Source of the DNA: Macrostomum hystrix
Lineage: Eukaryota > Platyhelminthes > Macrostomidae
Reading direction: 5' to 3'
Assembly (NCBI GenBank): GCA_950097015.1
Contig: CATNEN010000007.1
Span: forward strand, 3,534,001-3,598,000
Length of the DNA stretch: 64,000 nucleotides
The notes under the pieces are model-generated. The model worked only from the letters and a program-made list of their open reading frames with translations, was not told the origin of the DNA and made no database searches. The position numbers and the translations under genes were made by a program. This document shows positions 24,228 to 39,200 of this stretch, one piece after another (position 1 is the stretch's first letter; each line of letters opens with the position of its first letter).

Positions 24228-27200
24228 TATCAGCTTGGTTGGGGCCACTGTATTGGGCATTGCGGAAGAAACAAAAAGGTCACAGGCGCTTACACAGACT
24301 AGGCGGTCCACTGGCTCCATCCCTCCCGTCTCAGTCAATATCCCCTCTTCTGCTAGCTCAGGATATCAAATTTCCGTCAAAGTTCTGCCGCATTCGGAGA
24401 ACAAACCACAAATTAAATATTAATTTTATCATCACAATACACTGCCCAAAACTTTACAACTCATCATCTCTGTTCAACATGAAATCCCAGATCCCAAATC
24501 CCAAAACGAAGCAATCTAACCTGAAATCCCAGATCCCAAATCCCAAAACGAAGCAATCTAACCTGAAATCCCAGATCCCAAATCTCAAAACGAAGCAATC
24601 TAACCTGAAATCCCAGATCCCAAATCCCAAAATGAAGCAATCTAACCTGAAATCCCAGATCCCAAATCTCAAAACGAAGCAATCTAACCTGAAATCCCAG
24701 ACCCCAAATCCAAAGCGAATAAATCTAACCTGAAATCCTAGATCCCAAATCTCAAAACGAAGCAATCTAACCTGAAATCCCAGATCCCAAATCCCAACAA
24801 CGTAGCAATCTTATTTGAAAAAAAAGCCTTCAAACACATTTACAAAAAGAAGAAAACAGACACAGCTAATATTATTTGGTCTCCATTTTTTGCTTAAGAA
24901 TAAACTGATTCGAAATCGATTTATGGGGCACGCACAGATATTCGAATGAGTAAACTAGCTACATTCTTACACTGCTCAGACAGCAAGGACGGCCGGTTTG
25001 AGATAGTCTTTTTTTTACTTTATCCACAAAAAATCAATAAGAGCAGTAGGCAGAATTCCATTGCTGGTTCTGCGGCCGTCCGAGCGCAACGGGCATGCAT
25101 ACAGTCGAGGATTTCCAAACGGTTGATCAAACACCCAGCGAAAAGGGGCTAATTATCCCATACCGGTCCAAAAAACTTACGGGGCTTGGTGGAACAGGTC
25201 TCGAAGTAGCCACCGGGGCGGGGGCGGTTTGAGCAAGAGGTGAGACCCGCGAGAGCCAGATAAGAAAGACATGGAAGCAAGCAAAAAATTACCGAAGAAC
25301 CGGATCGGTAACCGAAGGAATGCAGGGCCAGCCTTCTCACAGCTGCAATTACAATTTCATAAGGACTCAATGATTCTGAAAACTCCACTGACTCACTGAC
25401 AAGATCCACAATTTTTAGATTTTTCGAATCACTAACCATTCATGTTTTTATTTAAAAAAATTTAATATAGTTCTCAAACTCCCTTATATCAGTCATCAAT
25501 CTTTAAAATCGAAAGTCTTTAACTTTCAAATATAAGCTTTCAAATCCCAGTTTTCAACTCTTTTAAATCCCAGTTTTCAACTCTTTTAAATCCCAGTTTT
25601 CAACTCTTTTAAATCCCAGTTTTCAACTCTTTTAAATCCCAGTTTCAAGTCTTCGAATCTCAGTTTTCAACTCTTTTAAATCCCAGTTTTCAACTCCTTC
25701 AAATCCTAGTTTCAAGTCTTCAAATCCCAGTTTTCAACTCTTTCAAATCCCAGTTTTCAACTCTTTCAAATCCCAGTTTTCAACTCTTTTAAATCCCAGT
25801 TTTCAACTCTTTTAAATCCCAGTTTTCAACTCTTTTAAATCCCAGTTTTCAACTCTTTCTAATCCCAGTTTTCAAGTCTTCAAATCCCAGTTTCAAGTCT
25901 TTAAATCCCAGTTCCAAGTCTTCAAATCCCAGTTTCAAGTCTTCAAATCCCAGTTTTCAACTCTTTTAAATCCCAGTTTTCAAATCCTTCAAATCCCAGT
26001 TTCAAGCCTTCAAATCCCAGTTTTCAAGTCTTTCAAATCCAAGTTTTCAAGCCTTCAAAACCAAGTCCTTAAACTTCGATAATCCCAATCGAAAAGCTAA
26101 TAATCCCAAACCCTTATTTTCTTAACTACAATCTCAAACTTTCTAATCCCTATGCTAGAAGCTCCAAGTCCCACAGTCCCTAAACTTTCAAACTGACAAC
26201 CTTTTCAGTAGTAGTCCAACTAGAAAGAGGCCAAGTGGGAAAATGAATTAGTTCTGATCCAGACCCGTCAAGGACTCGTCAAAAGAGAATTAATAAGGCA
26301 GCTGAATATAATGTGAACAAAAAACTAGATTTGCACATGGAAAGTGAGGGAGCTGGAACCACTTCCCATCAGTTGCTAAAATTCTGGAAAGAGATTTCGG
26401 AGCAGCAGCAGCAGCAGCGGGAATGGGGAATTGAAAAGCTGCGTCCGGCGGTGGCAGCGGGAGGCCCGGCCGGACAGTGGCCGTGAGCAGCGTACTAATA
26501 AGATCTGCAAAGAATAAAAAAGTCGCAAACTAAAGGCAGAAAAAAATCGCTGTGCCCAGAGAAGAGGAGAGGACAGAGGAGGGGTGGATACGGGAGTGGG
26601 AGGCCGGAAGACAGTCCATCTGACCGGGCAGGGGAGACCAACGGGCCAGCGGCGGCGGCGGCGGCGGCAGAATCGGCGGCGGCGGCGGTCTCGGCAGCAG
26701 CAGCAGCAATGGTACTGGCCAAAAGCATGGGCAAAGACTGACAGACACACAATTCTTTGTGCCCTGAGTGCGTGTGAGGATTGGTAGGGGCCAAGCAGGG
26801 AGCGAGGGAAAAAGGAGATAGACAATGGGCCGGTCACGGTCGGTGGTGAAAGGAAGTTGGGGGGTCAAGCAGCAGCAGCAGCAGGCGAAGAATTATTCTA
26901 TAAATGAAAGAAAGAGAGAGGGAGAGAAGAAAAAGGGAAGGGCTTCTTTTCTAGTTCGTTTTTTTTCTGTTTAAAAAAAGGAGAGCGGCAGGACAGAGGG
27001 GTAGGGTGGCCGACCCCATTCTCAGACTGGACACATCCCACACAGGGGGGGAGGGTGGCACAGGCGACTCAAAGCACCGGCTCAAGCGCTATATGGCCCA
27101 AGCCCAACAGAAAGAGAAGGAGGAATAAAAAAAGGACTGAGTGCCCAGCTGCCAGTCTGTGTGTGCTTGGTGGGCGCGCCACCAGGACTTTAGGATTGAA

Positions 27201-30200
27201 GAGTCGCAAGCTGCCAACCAAGAACAACCCTGGGGGGAGGGGGCGCTCACGATTGTTACAACAACAAGCCAGGGCATTCTTTGGCTTTTGGTCAGCCAAG
27301 CATAAGCAGCAGCAGCAGCTACTACAATAGTCTTCCACTTTTTTCTAACCTTGATGATTTGACAAGTGCGACCCTCTGAGGAATACTTTTTCAACTTGGA
27401 TTCCCTTCTCTTCAATGAGTCTGCCTGGTCCGCGAGCTGGTCCGGCCATTGTAAACTTTACATTTAAAAATTATATTTTTGTTTAAACTAGAATTAAAAT
27501 AACTGTCATGTTACGAAAAAACTTCGCCCTTTGGTTCTGGTTCATAAAGTATGAAAAAAGAGTGGTTTGACCAAGTTTTGCACGATGACCAACTAAAATG
27601 ACCATTACGGAAAGGAACGATGACCAACTAAAATGACCAGTTCGGAAAGGAACGATGACCAACTAAAATGACCAGTTCGGAAAGGAACGATGATAAACTA
27701 AAATGACCATTACGGAAAGGAACGATGACCAACTAAAATGACCAGTTCGGAAAGGAACGATGACCAACTAAAATGACCAGTTCGGAAAGGAACGATGACC
27801 AAGTAAAATATCAATCAGGAAAAGGGAAGATTATCTATTTTAATGATCAGGACAGCGAAAAATATTAGTTAATTTAATTATTTGGCCAACTATAAAAACT
27901 GCCTGAAAAAGGACAATGACCCATAGGTAGTCGCCACGAATCTCTTGTTGACAGTTTCACTAACAAAACAACGAACCTGTCCGAGTTGCTACTCGAGTCG
28001 TCGCTGTCGCCTCCGCCGCCACGAGCTCCTCCGCCGCCGTCACGTTCGCCTTCGCTGTCGGTGTCGCTGCTTTTGTCTTCGAGTTCGCGTCGATAATAGC
28101 GCTTTGGCTGAGCGGGCGGCGGCGGCAGCTGCGACTCGGGCTTCTCCTCTGGCTTCTGGCTCGGCAGCTCGTCCTTAGCCGAGCCAACCTGAGTGAAAGT
28201 GTTGGAAAAACTCGACTTGGTGTAGCCGGAGGCGGGCGCTACCGCCTGAGTGGTTTTAGAAGGCCCGGAAGCCCGACGGTCGCCGTCACGGCCTCGACCG
28301 CGGCTTCGGCTCCGACTCCGACTACGCCGACGTGCGCGATTCCTGGACGAGCCGCGCCGACGATCTCTGGACGAACTGCGAGAAAAGCGGCGGTGACCGC
28401 TGGACGAGGATGACGAACTGGACGACGCTGAAGATGCCGAACTCGAGGAAGTCGACCCAGAGCGATTCCGACCGTGGCCGCCGTGGCGCTGGCGGCGATC
28501 TCTTTCCGCTGAACGCCTAGACGACCGGCGGGAAGCCGACGATGACGACTGCGGCTTCGCGGCGGGCTTCGCTGCCAGCCGTGGCGGCAGCTGCGGGCCA
28601 TGCTGCACCGGAATGTCGATTGTCACGGCGGCTGCCGGCGGAACAGCCAACGAGCCGGCTGAGGTGGCGGAAGCTGCTCCGGAAAGTTTCTTCCCACTCG
28701 GCTGGGATTTCAGTGGACGCCCGCCGACTGTGATTCCGTTGGCTCCGCTATCGTCGTCTTCTTTGTTGCCGTTGCCTTCGTCGGATGACGACGACTTGCC
28801 GGGCGACAGCTGGGGCAGGGCGCTGTGGGTAATGGCACGAGTTGCTTTTAGATTTCCTAAGTTAGTAGATTGGAAATGCCAGGGTTCTGGTTCTGCTTAA
28901 GGTATTAGTAACAATTTCAAAGAAATAGTAACGTATTCAAACAAAAAAGTAACGAATTCAAAGAAGCAGTAACGATTTTTTAAAGTAGTAACGATTTTAT
29001 AAATAGTAACGATAAAAAAGTAACGCTCTAAAAATAGTACCGATAAAAAGGTAACATTTTCAAAGAAAAAGTAACGAATACCTAAGAGTAGTAACGATTT
29101 CAAAGTAGTAACGGTTATAAAGATATAGTAACGATCTCAAAGAGATTAGTAACGACCTCAAATGGTTTTGCAACTATCTCAAAGAATAACTAAATATTTG
29201 AACGGACTAGTAACGAATTAAGCTATCCTATTTATTTTTTAACTAAAATTAATCATAGCTTCTACAAAACACATATTTTAAATACTAAATTGACCGATTC
29301 TTTATATGCAGGCTAAAAAACCGTTACTCACTACATTCGGCGCTGCGCAGTGTGAACATCGTCAATTTCAAATCTGAAAATTGAGAAACAAAAATGAAAG
29401 GATAAATGAATTATTCAGCATAAAAGTGCACAATTATTTTAGCATAGCAGCCGCTAGACAGATACAATGAGACATCAACCCGCGAGCTTAAAATCTGGTC
29501 TGGTTTGTCCGCAATCTCGCTCAGTTTCTGTTAAAACAGGCACATACGCGCACACACACACAGACACACACAGAGAGTTGTAGTGTAGCTGACCTGCAGT
29601 CAGTGTCTGTCTGCTTATGTATTTGTGAGCGTCGAAAAATCAAGAATAAAACTTTAAACTCCCACAAAAAGCCGATAATTTTTTCAAAGAAATGAAACTT
29701 AAGAAAATGCAGGCAGAATAAAGTTTCGTTCGGCCTCTACCATTCTCTACTAGAAGAAACGAAAGCCACGTAGAGAAAAACACCACTGGGCTTTTATTTA
29801 GGCCGCTGATCTCACTAACGGACGACTTTCGGTGGAGTAAAAATTCGGCCAACAACCGGCTGGTCCAGCCTGCAGGTCGATTGTCCTCATCTTGAACCGC
29901 TAGATTCTCCAAGCTGCCCTCTCTATTCTGACTCCAAAAAGCCTATAATATCTCCTCTTCCTGCGATTCTAGCTTCGACTCTTGATGCGATTCTAAATAA
30001 GGTTTTAGCTGCGATTCTAGATAAGGCTCTCGCTGCGATCCTAGATAAGGCTGTTGCTGCGATTCTAGATAAGGCTCTTGTTGCGATTCTAGATAAGGCT
30101 CTTGCTGCGATTCTAGATAAGGCTCTCGCTGCGATCCTAGATAAGGCTCTTGCTGCGATTCTAGATAAGGCTCTTGTTGCGATTCTAGATAAGGCTCTCG

Positions 30201-33200
30201 CTGCGATTCTAGACAAGGCTCTTGCTGCGATTCTAGATAAGTCTCTTGCTGCGATTCTAGACAAGGCTCTTGCTGCGATTCTAGCTAGAACTCAGTTTTG
30301 CAAAGATTTTGAATTAAAAAAGCACGCCTACTGGACTTCATTGTAAACAGACCGGAGTTCGGATATCGAAATAGAGCATCGAGTTGTTTCAAAAAAGTTG
30401 TTTAAATCTAGAAGGTCCTTAACGAATTGAGCTCGTTATATAGTTCTTGTTTGCTAAGCCATCTTTCATGCTTCTGATAATTAGACTTCAAGCGAGATTT
30501 TCATATTAAAACCGGCATGCGAGCACGTTCAACTTCGAGAAGCTTTGAGAAAGTTTTTTTCATCAAAAGACAAAAGTCCGAGAGCAAAAAGCTGGGACAC
30601 TGAGGACTGGGCATTGCGAGTCTTGATAAAAAAAGCAAAGCTAGACCAAGATTTGATAAAAAAATCAAAGCAAACAAATCTTCCATTAGTCTGGACCTGA
30701 CTTGACAAGCACATTTTTGCCAGTTAGCAAGACTCGAAGCGCAGATAATGGCGAAATTTGAATAAAAAACTGAGTAAAGAAAATCTGTAAAGAAAAGAAA
30801 ATCAGAGTAAATGGGAGAACAAGTGTGCTACTGTTTATAAGTGTATCAGCAAAACACGTGATTTGTCACGTGATCAACGAGCAACGGACCAGAACAGCTA
30901 ATGGGACTATGAGGCTTCAAAAATCAGGAATAATAGCACTGCTAGTCAGTTTCACAGATATGGGATTCTAACACAGCTAACGGGAATCTAGTTTCACAGA
31001 TCTGGGATTCTAACACAGCTAACGGGAATCTAGTTTCACAGATATGGGATTCTAACACAGCTAACGGGAATCTAGTTTCACAGATCTGGGATTCTAACAC
31101 AGCTAACGGGAATCTAGTTTCACAGATCTGGGATTCTAACACAGCTAACGGGAATCTAGTTTCACAGATCTGGGATTCTAACACAGCTAACGGGAATCTA
31201 GTTTCACAGATCTGAGATTCTAACACAGCTAACGGGAATCTAGTTTCACAGATCTGGGATTCTAACACAGCTAACGGGAATCTAGTTTCACAGATCTAGG
31301 ATTCTAACACAGCTAAGTTTCAGTTTCTGGGATCCGGGATAAAAAGCTAGAGTCCAGTCACCCCAGTCACTCCACCATCCTCACCTCAGCGGTCGCAGCT
31401 GACTTCGCTGTTTCAATCGCTGCTCCTTGAACATGCGCCTCTCTCGGCGAGACTTTTTGCCCTGTTAAAGTGTTGGATTTAAAACGCGCATTTATTAACA
31501 TGTAAAGCATTATTCTCACACAAGCGAACCATTGAGCCATGTTGCATAATTGGATCCCTAAGGGAAAATTGCGATTTCAAAACTCTTGTGAAAGGAATCC
31601 TAATAAGATTGACTAATAAGCAAAAATAATCCCACAAGAGGTGACTGTTGCGCAACCCCATTCTTGACTGAATTAAGGAAAATTTTACAATGATAATTTT
31701 CACTTCCCATTGTTGGCTTGAGAGCCTCTCTCTGCTGACTCTAAACCCACAACCGCACAATCATAACCGTCATTCTATGACTCTATGAGAACACAGGAGC
31801 TGAAGAGACACAATGTGGCTTAAATAAGCGACCAGGCAAGTGGTCTCTGGGGAGCTTGGGACGATGCGAATAATTTGGTTATCTTGTTTGGCGCGCGTCT
31901 GTTGCAGAAAACTAAAAAGAGGGATCAACATTTTGCCTGAGAATTTAACGCAACGAATTTAAATGCATCAAATGATATGGCTTCATTTAAGCTATGATAG
32001 GTAGATTACTCATGACAACAGCATTATCCTTACAGAATTATCCCTGACACAGAAATCCTGACAGCACTATCCCTGACAACAGCAATCCTGACAGCACTAT
32101 TCATAAGAACAGCATTATCCTTACAGAATTATCCCTGACACAGAAATCTTGACAGCACTATCCCTGACAACAGCAATCCTGACAGCACTATTCATGAGAA
32201 CAGCATTATCCTTACAGAATTATCCCTGACACAGCAATCCTGACAGCACTATCCCTGACAACAGCAATCCTGACAGCACTATTCATGAGAACAGCATTAT
32301 CCTTACAGAATTATCCCTGACACAGCAATCCTGACAGCACCGACAGCACTATCCCTGACAACAGCAATCATGACAGCATTATCCCTGACAACAGCAACCC
32401 TGACAGTGTTATCCCTGACAACAGCAATCCTGAAAGCATTATCCCTAAAAGCACTATTCCTGACAACAGCAATCCTGACAGCATTATTCCTGACAACAGC
32501 AACCCTGACAGTGTTATCCCTGACAACAGCAATCCTGACAGCATTATCCCTGACAGCACTATTCCTGACAACAGCCTGACACTCACCGACATCTGCGCCC
32601 GCTCCTCCTCTTCAGCCTTGGCCAATCGTTCCGACTCCTCCAGCTCCTTGTCTAGCCGCAGCAGCTTCAAGAAGTCGCTCTTCTCCATGCCGTATTTGTG
32701 CGATACGGTCAGCACTGCGCACACCTGCTCGGGTGTTAACTTCTCCGGCTCGATGTCGACGTCTGTCGATTAAGGGAGGAAAAAGAAAATTTTGTACAGC
32801 CAGTGGCGCAGCTGCAGCTATTGCGAGGCGCTTCCAAAAGCTGTGTACAATTATTCAGTCCGTGGACTGGGGAGTCCGCTGTACTAAGCCAGGTATCTAC
32901 CCTAATTGATGCTGGTTAGCTCGTATGGATTTCACAGCTGGTTGAACTGAAGCACATAATTCTTACTCAAGGACACAAATTGTCCCCATGGGTCTGAGGG
33001 TTCGAACTCCCGACCTTCTATTCAGAAGTTCGAAGCTCAAACCAATGGGCTAAAAGCTCCCTTAAAGCTTTTTTGATTAAAAAAACGTTCAAATAAACCA
33101 CTTTCCCCCCCATCTATTGATCAGGTTAGAAGCAATCAGATCGAAGATCGAAGATGAACTAGCCGCAGAATTGTTCTAGCAAAAACAAGATAAACTCGAG

Positions 33201-36200
33201 AAATCTGGTCACGCAAGCTTCGCTTAGAAGCAAACAAAGCGCAGAGAAGTCGACAAAAAACACATCCACAGACGAGTCACATTGATTGTTTTTTAAGAAA
33301 GGAGACCGATCGCTATGTGAAATCAGTGGATCTGGTGAAGTAGCTCATTGAGCACTGGCTGCCGACTCAGTTCGGAAGAGCCCCCGGATACACTCACGAT
33401 GATGGCGGAGTTCGAGAGCTGAGCCGTCAAAAATCGGGCCGTCTCTTCAAATGAAAAAAATTCGCCAACTAAAAATCGCCGCGGCCGGGCACTAGAAGTC
33501 AGCCAGCTCAGCGACTGCCTCTCCACTCGGTATGACGCGCACAAGCGCACACGTGTTTTTTTCAAGCCCTAGTGGTTACTAGCCAACCGCGTCACGCAAC
33601 GCCAACAAGAATAAAGAAGGCCTTCGACAGATTCTGTCAGTCTTTGTCTCACGCAGAGAAACCCAATGGTTCCGCTCGGTGCCATACCCAATCCTAAGGG
33701 CAAAAAACTAATACACACACAGTGGGACAAACGAGTCTGGTTGACGTTGCTACAAAGACCAGACTAAGACTAGAGAAGAGGAAAGGGGGCAGGGCCGGCA
33801 CGATATTTTAAGTGTGCGCTCGCGCGAGCAAGCAACAGTAAGAGAGAAATTGGCGCCACAAACGCGACCTGGCCTACAAAAAAGGTGGGCGGAATGTCCC
33901 AGGGGTTAATTAAAGAGGACCAGCAGTCAGCTGCCGCAATCGTTAATTATATTGGCCAAATGGGGGGAGACCAGAGAGACCAGTTTAACCCTCGGCCCAA
34001 CCACCCGCCAAAAAATGACGAGGAAAACAATAGGGCGGCTAGGGGAGAAGGCGAAAAAATCCACGACCACACGGAGTTTTCGAGTTTCCTCACCCACCTC
34101 CAAATTCATTTTCCCAGAGAAGGGGAGACAGCTCAACAGACGCCGCGGCGGGGCGAAAAATATATACCTGTATATAACTATAATGGAGAATTAATCAGCT
34201 ATTCAACAGCTGGCAACCGACAGAGGGAGCGACTGAGGGACAAGATAGCCCCTCCTACGGACTTCGCCAGCGAAAATTAATTTCCAGACGACCACGGCAC
34301 AGACGCCGTTTTTTAAAGATCCCTGCCCAACCCCCCAAGACTCCAAAATGAAGGAAAGAAGGAAAGGCCAGTCGCTCTTTTAACACCTGATCGATCGATT
34401 TCAGTGATATGTATATGAGCATCAATCTATTATTGATTATCGGCCACCAATTTTCAACCAAAAGACCTGTCAAGCTTTCAAGCGACGGATCAAATTAAAA
34501 TATTGGTGGCCGCACACACCCACACGGTCGCTCATTAGATAACCAGCAAATACAGAAGCCAGCTCAGTGCTAGATGAAGTTAACCGAGACAGGCATTCTT
34601 GGGCAAACACTTGTCATCCAAGCTGCTGGCTGTGTCCACAGAAATGTTCGCGAGCAGCTTCTTTTTGAACCACTTGTAAGGGGAGTAGGATGCGCGCAAT
34701 CGAAACTTGGCCAGCTGCTGCTGTTGCTGCTTCTAAAAGCACAGAAGCAGCATAATGGAGGAATGTCATTGGGCCCAAAAGAGAATGCCTTCTTGAGCTG
34801 CGAGTGCCATCTCATCTTCAGGTCAAACACAGACGACGGTGCTGACAAAACAGGCTCAAACAGCTTCAGGTTGCTTCCCTGTTTGCACACCGGCCAAACA
34901 CCCGCAAACTCTCACCTGGGATGAGTGAGCATTTTAGCCCAGTAGTTTCCAGGCATATTAACCATTTACCTTGCGATTTTACATCATCATCGAGTTTGCT
35001 TCCTTTTTCGTTGCAGTTTTAAATAACATAATCAAAACGAAGGGTCCTAAGTTCGAATCTTCAGCAAAGCCACATTGCTGAGTAGCCAGGAAGAGGGTTG
35101 TGGGCTTGGCGAAAAATTTAGGCCCAAAAGGGCCAACCATCAAGGCACAGCGAGTGTTTTAACACTGCCTGACGATGAGATAGTACGGTACGCATTTCTC
35201 AACCCATATGGCTCTAATTTATCCGTAATTCTCTTTCATCAATTATTTACGAGTACTTATTATCGTTTGTGCCACTCAATACATAGTACACGTTTCACCA
35301 CAATGATGGGCCGAAAAAATTCCGCGACTTCTAAATTTTTGCATCCGCCCTAATCAGGAGGGCAGGCCGACGGAATCTGACAAAGGGTGCAACGAAGCGG
35401 CTCGGAGCTCAGAAGTTTCCCAGGCAGCATCAGCAGCAGCAGCAGAGATCAGCGGTGGTATAGCGGGAATAGAGAAGATAGAAGACAGAGCAGCGCAGGA
35501 CAAGAAGCGATGCGCAACAAGGCGCCAGTTAAACTTCAAGCTCAGCTGAGCCGCTGGGCTCATCCCTAACAGAACCCGCCGCTTCGTTCCGCCCCAGAGA
35601 CAAAACTCCGGACCGAGACCTCGAGGAGGAGCTTATAAAGGCCTATTGAAATTGCATCCAGCGGAATTCTGCCTAAATTGCATACAGTTTCGTGATGAGT
35701 TAGGGAAAAAACTTTCCGCCGCTGTCTCTCCCATTTCCCAAATCCCGGACATTGTCGATCGAGTCGCGACAGTTTGAAAAAAAGCAACCATGAGGGGAGA
35801 GTCGGGGGAAGCGAAAAAAACAGGGAAAACAGAGAAAGCAGAGAAACAGGGAAATCGGGCTGGCCCGACCAGAGTTGCTGCTATCCCGTGGAAAAAGCTA
35901 AAGGGCCCGGTCGACAAACCCTAAGCCGGGTAGGGGAGACCTGACCCATCATCAAATCCAGCACACCTGCTCTTCCGCCTCCTGTGTTGGCATCGGCGGT
36001 GCAACACACAGCCAACAACTCTCTTCTTTCCTCCATCCAGCTTCCGCCCTCTGTCTCCGCTTTCGCTTTAGCTGCTGTAGGCCTTGGCCAAACGGCCTCC
36101 CAAATCCATTCTCACAGCCGTCGCCAGAGACCAAAGCCCTGGGCGGAAGCGCGGAGAGGCCAAAGGCATGGCTAAAGGGAAATGAGAATTGCACCGACTG

Positions 36201-39200
36201 CGTGTGCGCCTGTCGGCTTTTTTTGGGGGCCGCACTCCGATCCGCTCTCCGTTAGCCCAAAGACGGACTGGCGGAAATTCTCCCAACAAAAAAGGACCAC
36301 TTTTTTCCCCTTGTTCTTCCCAATACTATGTTGCCAAAAAATTATCTCCGCTTACCCGGCCTTCTGTTAGCGGGGATCGGATTTGCTAAGAGTTGGCCGA
36401 TCACATCCCATCACACCGCAGGGCGCAAACACACAGGCACAGACCCAGCAGGAGTTCAGCTAGCAATCAGTCTGGATCCGATTCTCTCCTATTCTACACT
36501 GTCAGCTACCAGCTCCAAGCTGATTTTTCTAACAAAAGCTTGCCTGTCTCTATAGCCACAGAACCCAACCTCATGAAACCAGGCTGAAAGAGCCTAGGCG
36601 AAAAACTCCCGTAACAGGTGGGGCGCGCGAAATTTCTAGTTAGGTACAGGGCCCGCCCCCCCGGCAGCCGAGAATGCGAGCAGGATGCTGGAATTCTACG
36701 CTGTGCAAGCAGAGCAAGATGAATATATACAAACACGAATGCGCACACATCGGCACAAACACGCGGGACAAAGAGGGCGGGTCTGAATTCTACAGTGGAA
36801 GAATTTCCGGCTATATCAGACAAGACAGCTGCTGCTGCTGCTGAAGCATGTGCTTTAAACACTTGCCGGGGTCAATAAGCTAATTGTTTGGTATGAAACT
36901 GAAATTTCGAAAGAGATCCAGATTTTTTCTAGGAGATAATTAAAAAAAACAAATAACACAAAACTGTCTGTTATAAATACAGATAAAAGCGCAAATGGAA
37001 ATGAGATGTGAATGAGCGAGAATTGAAAATCCATCTGTCCTCAAGCGAGTAGAGGCAAATATAAAAAGCGAGGCCCCACTGGACGTTCTCCTTGTGAAGA
37101 CTCAATTTTAAGCTTTCAAAAGAAAAGCTAAATTAGCTACAGCACAAGAAAAAACTCACAGGACAATTATCAGCATTTCACGCCTGATAGTTCGCGCTTG
37201 TCAAATTCTTTTAAAATCGAAAGAAATTGGGCAGGAGAAGCAAACGCTTCTAAATGGGATGGAAATAAAAGACAATCGACTAGAATAGGAGGTGAAAAGC
37301 AAAAAGTTTCTTGCCATCTTGACTATTAAACGCGTCTGTATAATTCCGTCACCCGAAAACTGCAATGACCCACAACGGCAAGGTGAATTGTCGCATCCCA
37401 CTGACACAAATACATCCCTGTGTATTTATCATTAAAAACTGATGGATAGCCCTTGGCGGACTCGACTTTTTTGACAGGCCATTGTTTGAACATCGGTCGC
37501 TCGCAAAGCTTTTTTTATAATAATTCTGCCACTCCGACTCAAACCCCATTGGGATCTTGTGCCTGGCGGGAGACGCTGCAAAGGGATAAAAGCCAGTTGG
37601 CCTCGAGGGAGGAGAAGAAGAAAAAAGCAAGAGAGAATTGCAGCAGGTGGCAGCGCTTGTTCCAATTTCATGCGCCTCCTACCCAATGCAATGCCCTCTC
37701 ATTTCCAGCCACTTTGTGCGCCAAATATTGAGACCAGCAAGGACTAGCCGCCGCTGCCGCTGTCCCAGTTCTATCCTTCCTTTCAGTTAATCCAATGCAT
37801 CTTATCTATTACTCTATAAAAGAGATTGTAGCCACCAAGACAGTGTCCGGTTCGCTGTGTAGGATTAGGCACTGTAGCTGTTTTATAATGCAAACAGCGG
37901 CCTGCTATCCATTACTGCCGCCGAGAAACCCAACACACTCTTCTATAATCAGGAGGCATGTCGTGGGTGTTTTTTCACTCCTTGAGTAGCCTCCGATGCA
38001 CAAAGAGCTGGCGGATGAGATTCAAGAACGAGAGAAGCTATAGTTCCAGTCTTTTTGCAACACCTCCATAAAGGGCCAGTTTTTCTTAGAATACAACAGC
38101 AATCTCATTCTCAGAACTCCCCATTCTTATAACTAGCCCTTTGCCTGTTTCTTAGTCCCTCCTCTCCCATTCTCGGTCCGAAACAGGCAGAATAGGCCGC
38201 TATTCAAAAGCTCCCCTACATGCCGCCATGTGCTGAGCATAAGACGGAGCGGTAGCCCTTTCCGCTTCTGCTGGCTCACATTTTTCTATCTTAGCGGCGT
38301 TCATCGGCGGCGCGCCTTCCAGCGGCGTCGCAAGTCCTTTGTCGGCGCGGGAGGGAGTAATCAGGACATCACGGGGCATCAGGGTAGCCAGTTCAATGTT
38401 TGCGGCGGACACTGCCCATTTCTCACTTGCGTATAATAGGGTCACGGCATTTTCTCAAATATTCTTTAACCGACGCTGCCCAAAGCTTTGAGCGGAAGTA
38501 GATCACAGGGGAACAGTGTGTAGCACGCACGGGTTCCTGTTCCAGCAAGAGCAGCAGCAGCAGCAGCAGCAGCAATTCCCGCTTGATCCTCAAGAAAACT
38601 CAACTTAGAAGAGAAAAAACTCCAGTGGGTGGGTTAGGCCGACCACTCGCCTAGCCGCTGTTGGTTGCCGCGCGCGCCGCCGCCAGAAGAAAAGAAGGAA
38701 AATATAAGGCCCAGCAATCCTTTATTCTCTATCTTTTATTGTTGAATCTCTTGCACTTGACTCAATTAAGTGACGCTTTCCTCTGACAGCTGCTGTCCGG
38801 CAGTTCAGGGCTGGCAGTGTTTGTGGGGCCAGCACTTCCTGACGGCATGTCCGCCGACTGAGCTGGTGGGGGGCTGCGAATTGCGCTTAATGCATTTTTC
38901 CTAGGCGTATATTGTTGCGATACCGTTCGCAATGTGTAAACTCGTTGCTGCTTTTTTGCATGCACAAATATCAAGATTGCACCTGTCAAATAACTAATCT
39001 AATAATAAACGCTACCTAGCGGGCAGGCAGGCCGGTTACTCATTTCCACTGCAGTCGGAGTTTTAATTAACAACCATGGCAATTAATAAAAGCACAACAA
39101 AGGCAAAGAAAGCTTACCAATATCCTCATCCGAAATGTCCATGTCGGAATTGGAATCGTTGCCAGTATCGGCAGCGGGTGCGTGCACAGAGCTGGTGCTG

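Noticed and set aside
25180-25255. Additional CLASRP exon (Pro/Ala-rich stretch before a GTAAGT donor)
   Set aside because: No acceptor AG was found close upstream on the minus strand, and no phase need.
27345-27440. Additional CLASRP exon (Lys/Arg-rich stretch before a GTTAGA donor)
   Set aside because: Its open frames cannot be joined in phase between exons 10 and 11, which already fit each other directly.
33885-34280. 131-codon plus-strand frame in CLASRP intron 6
   Set aside because: No domain or similarity that I recognise; no splice or poly(A) context.
35040-35110. Another tRNA-like element (AAGTTCGAATCTTC)
   Set aside because: Only a B-box-like motif; no A box and no shared SINE body.
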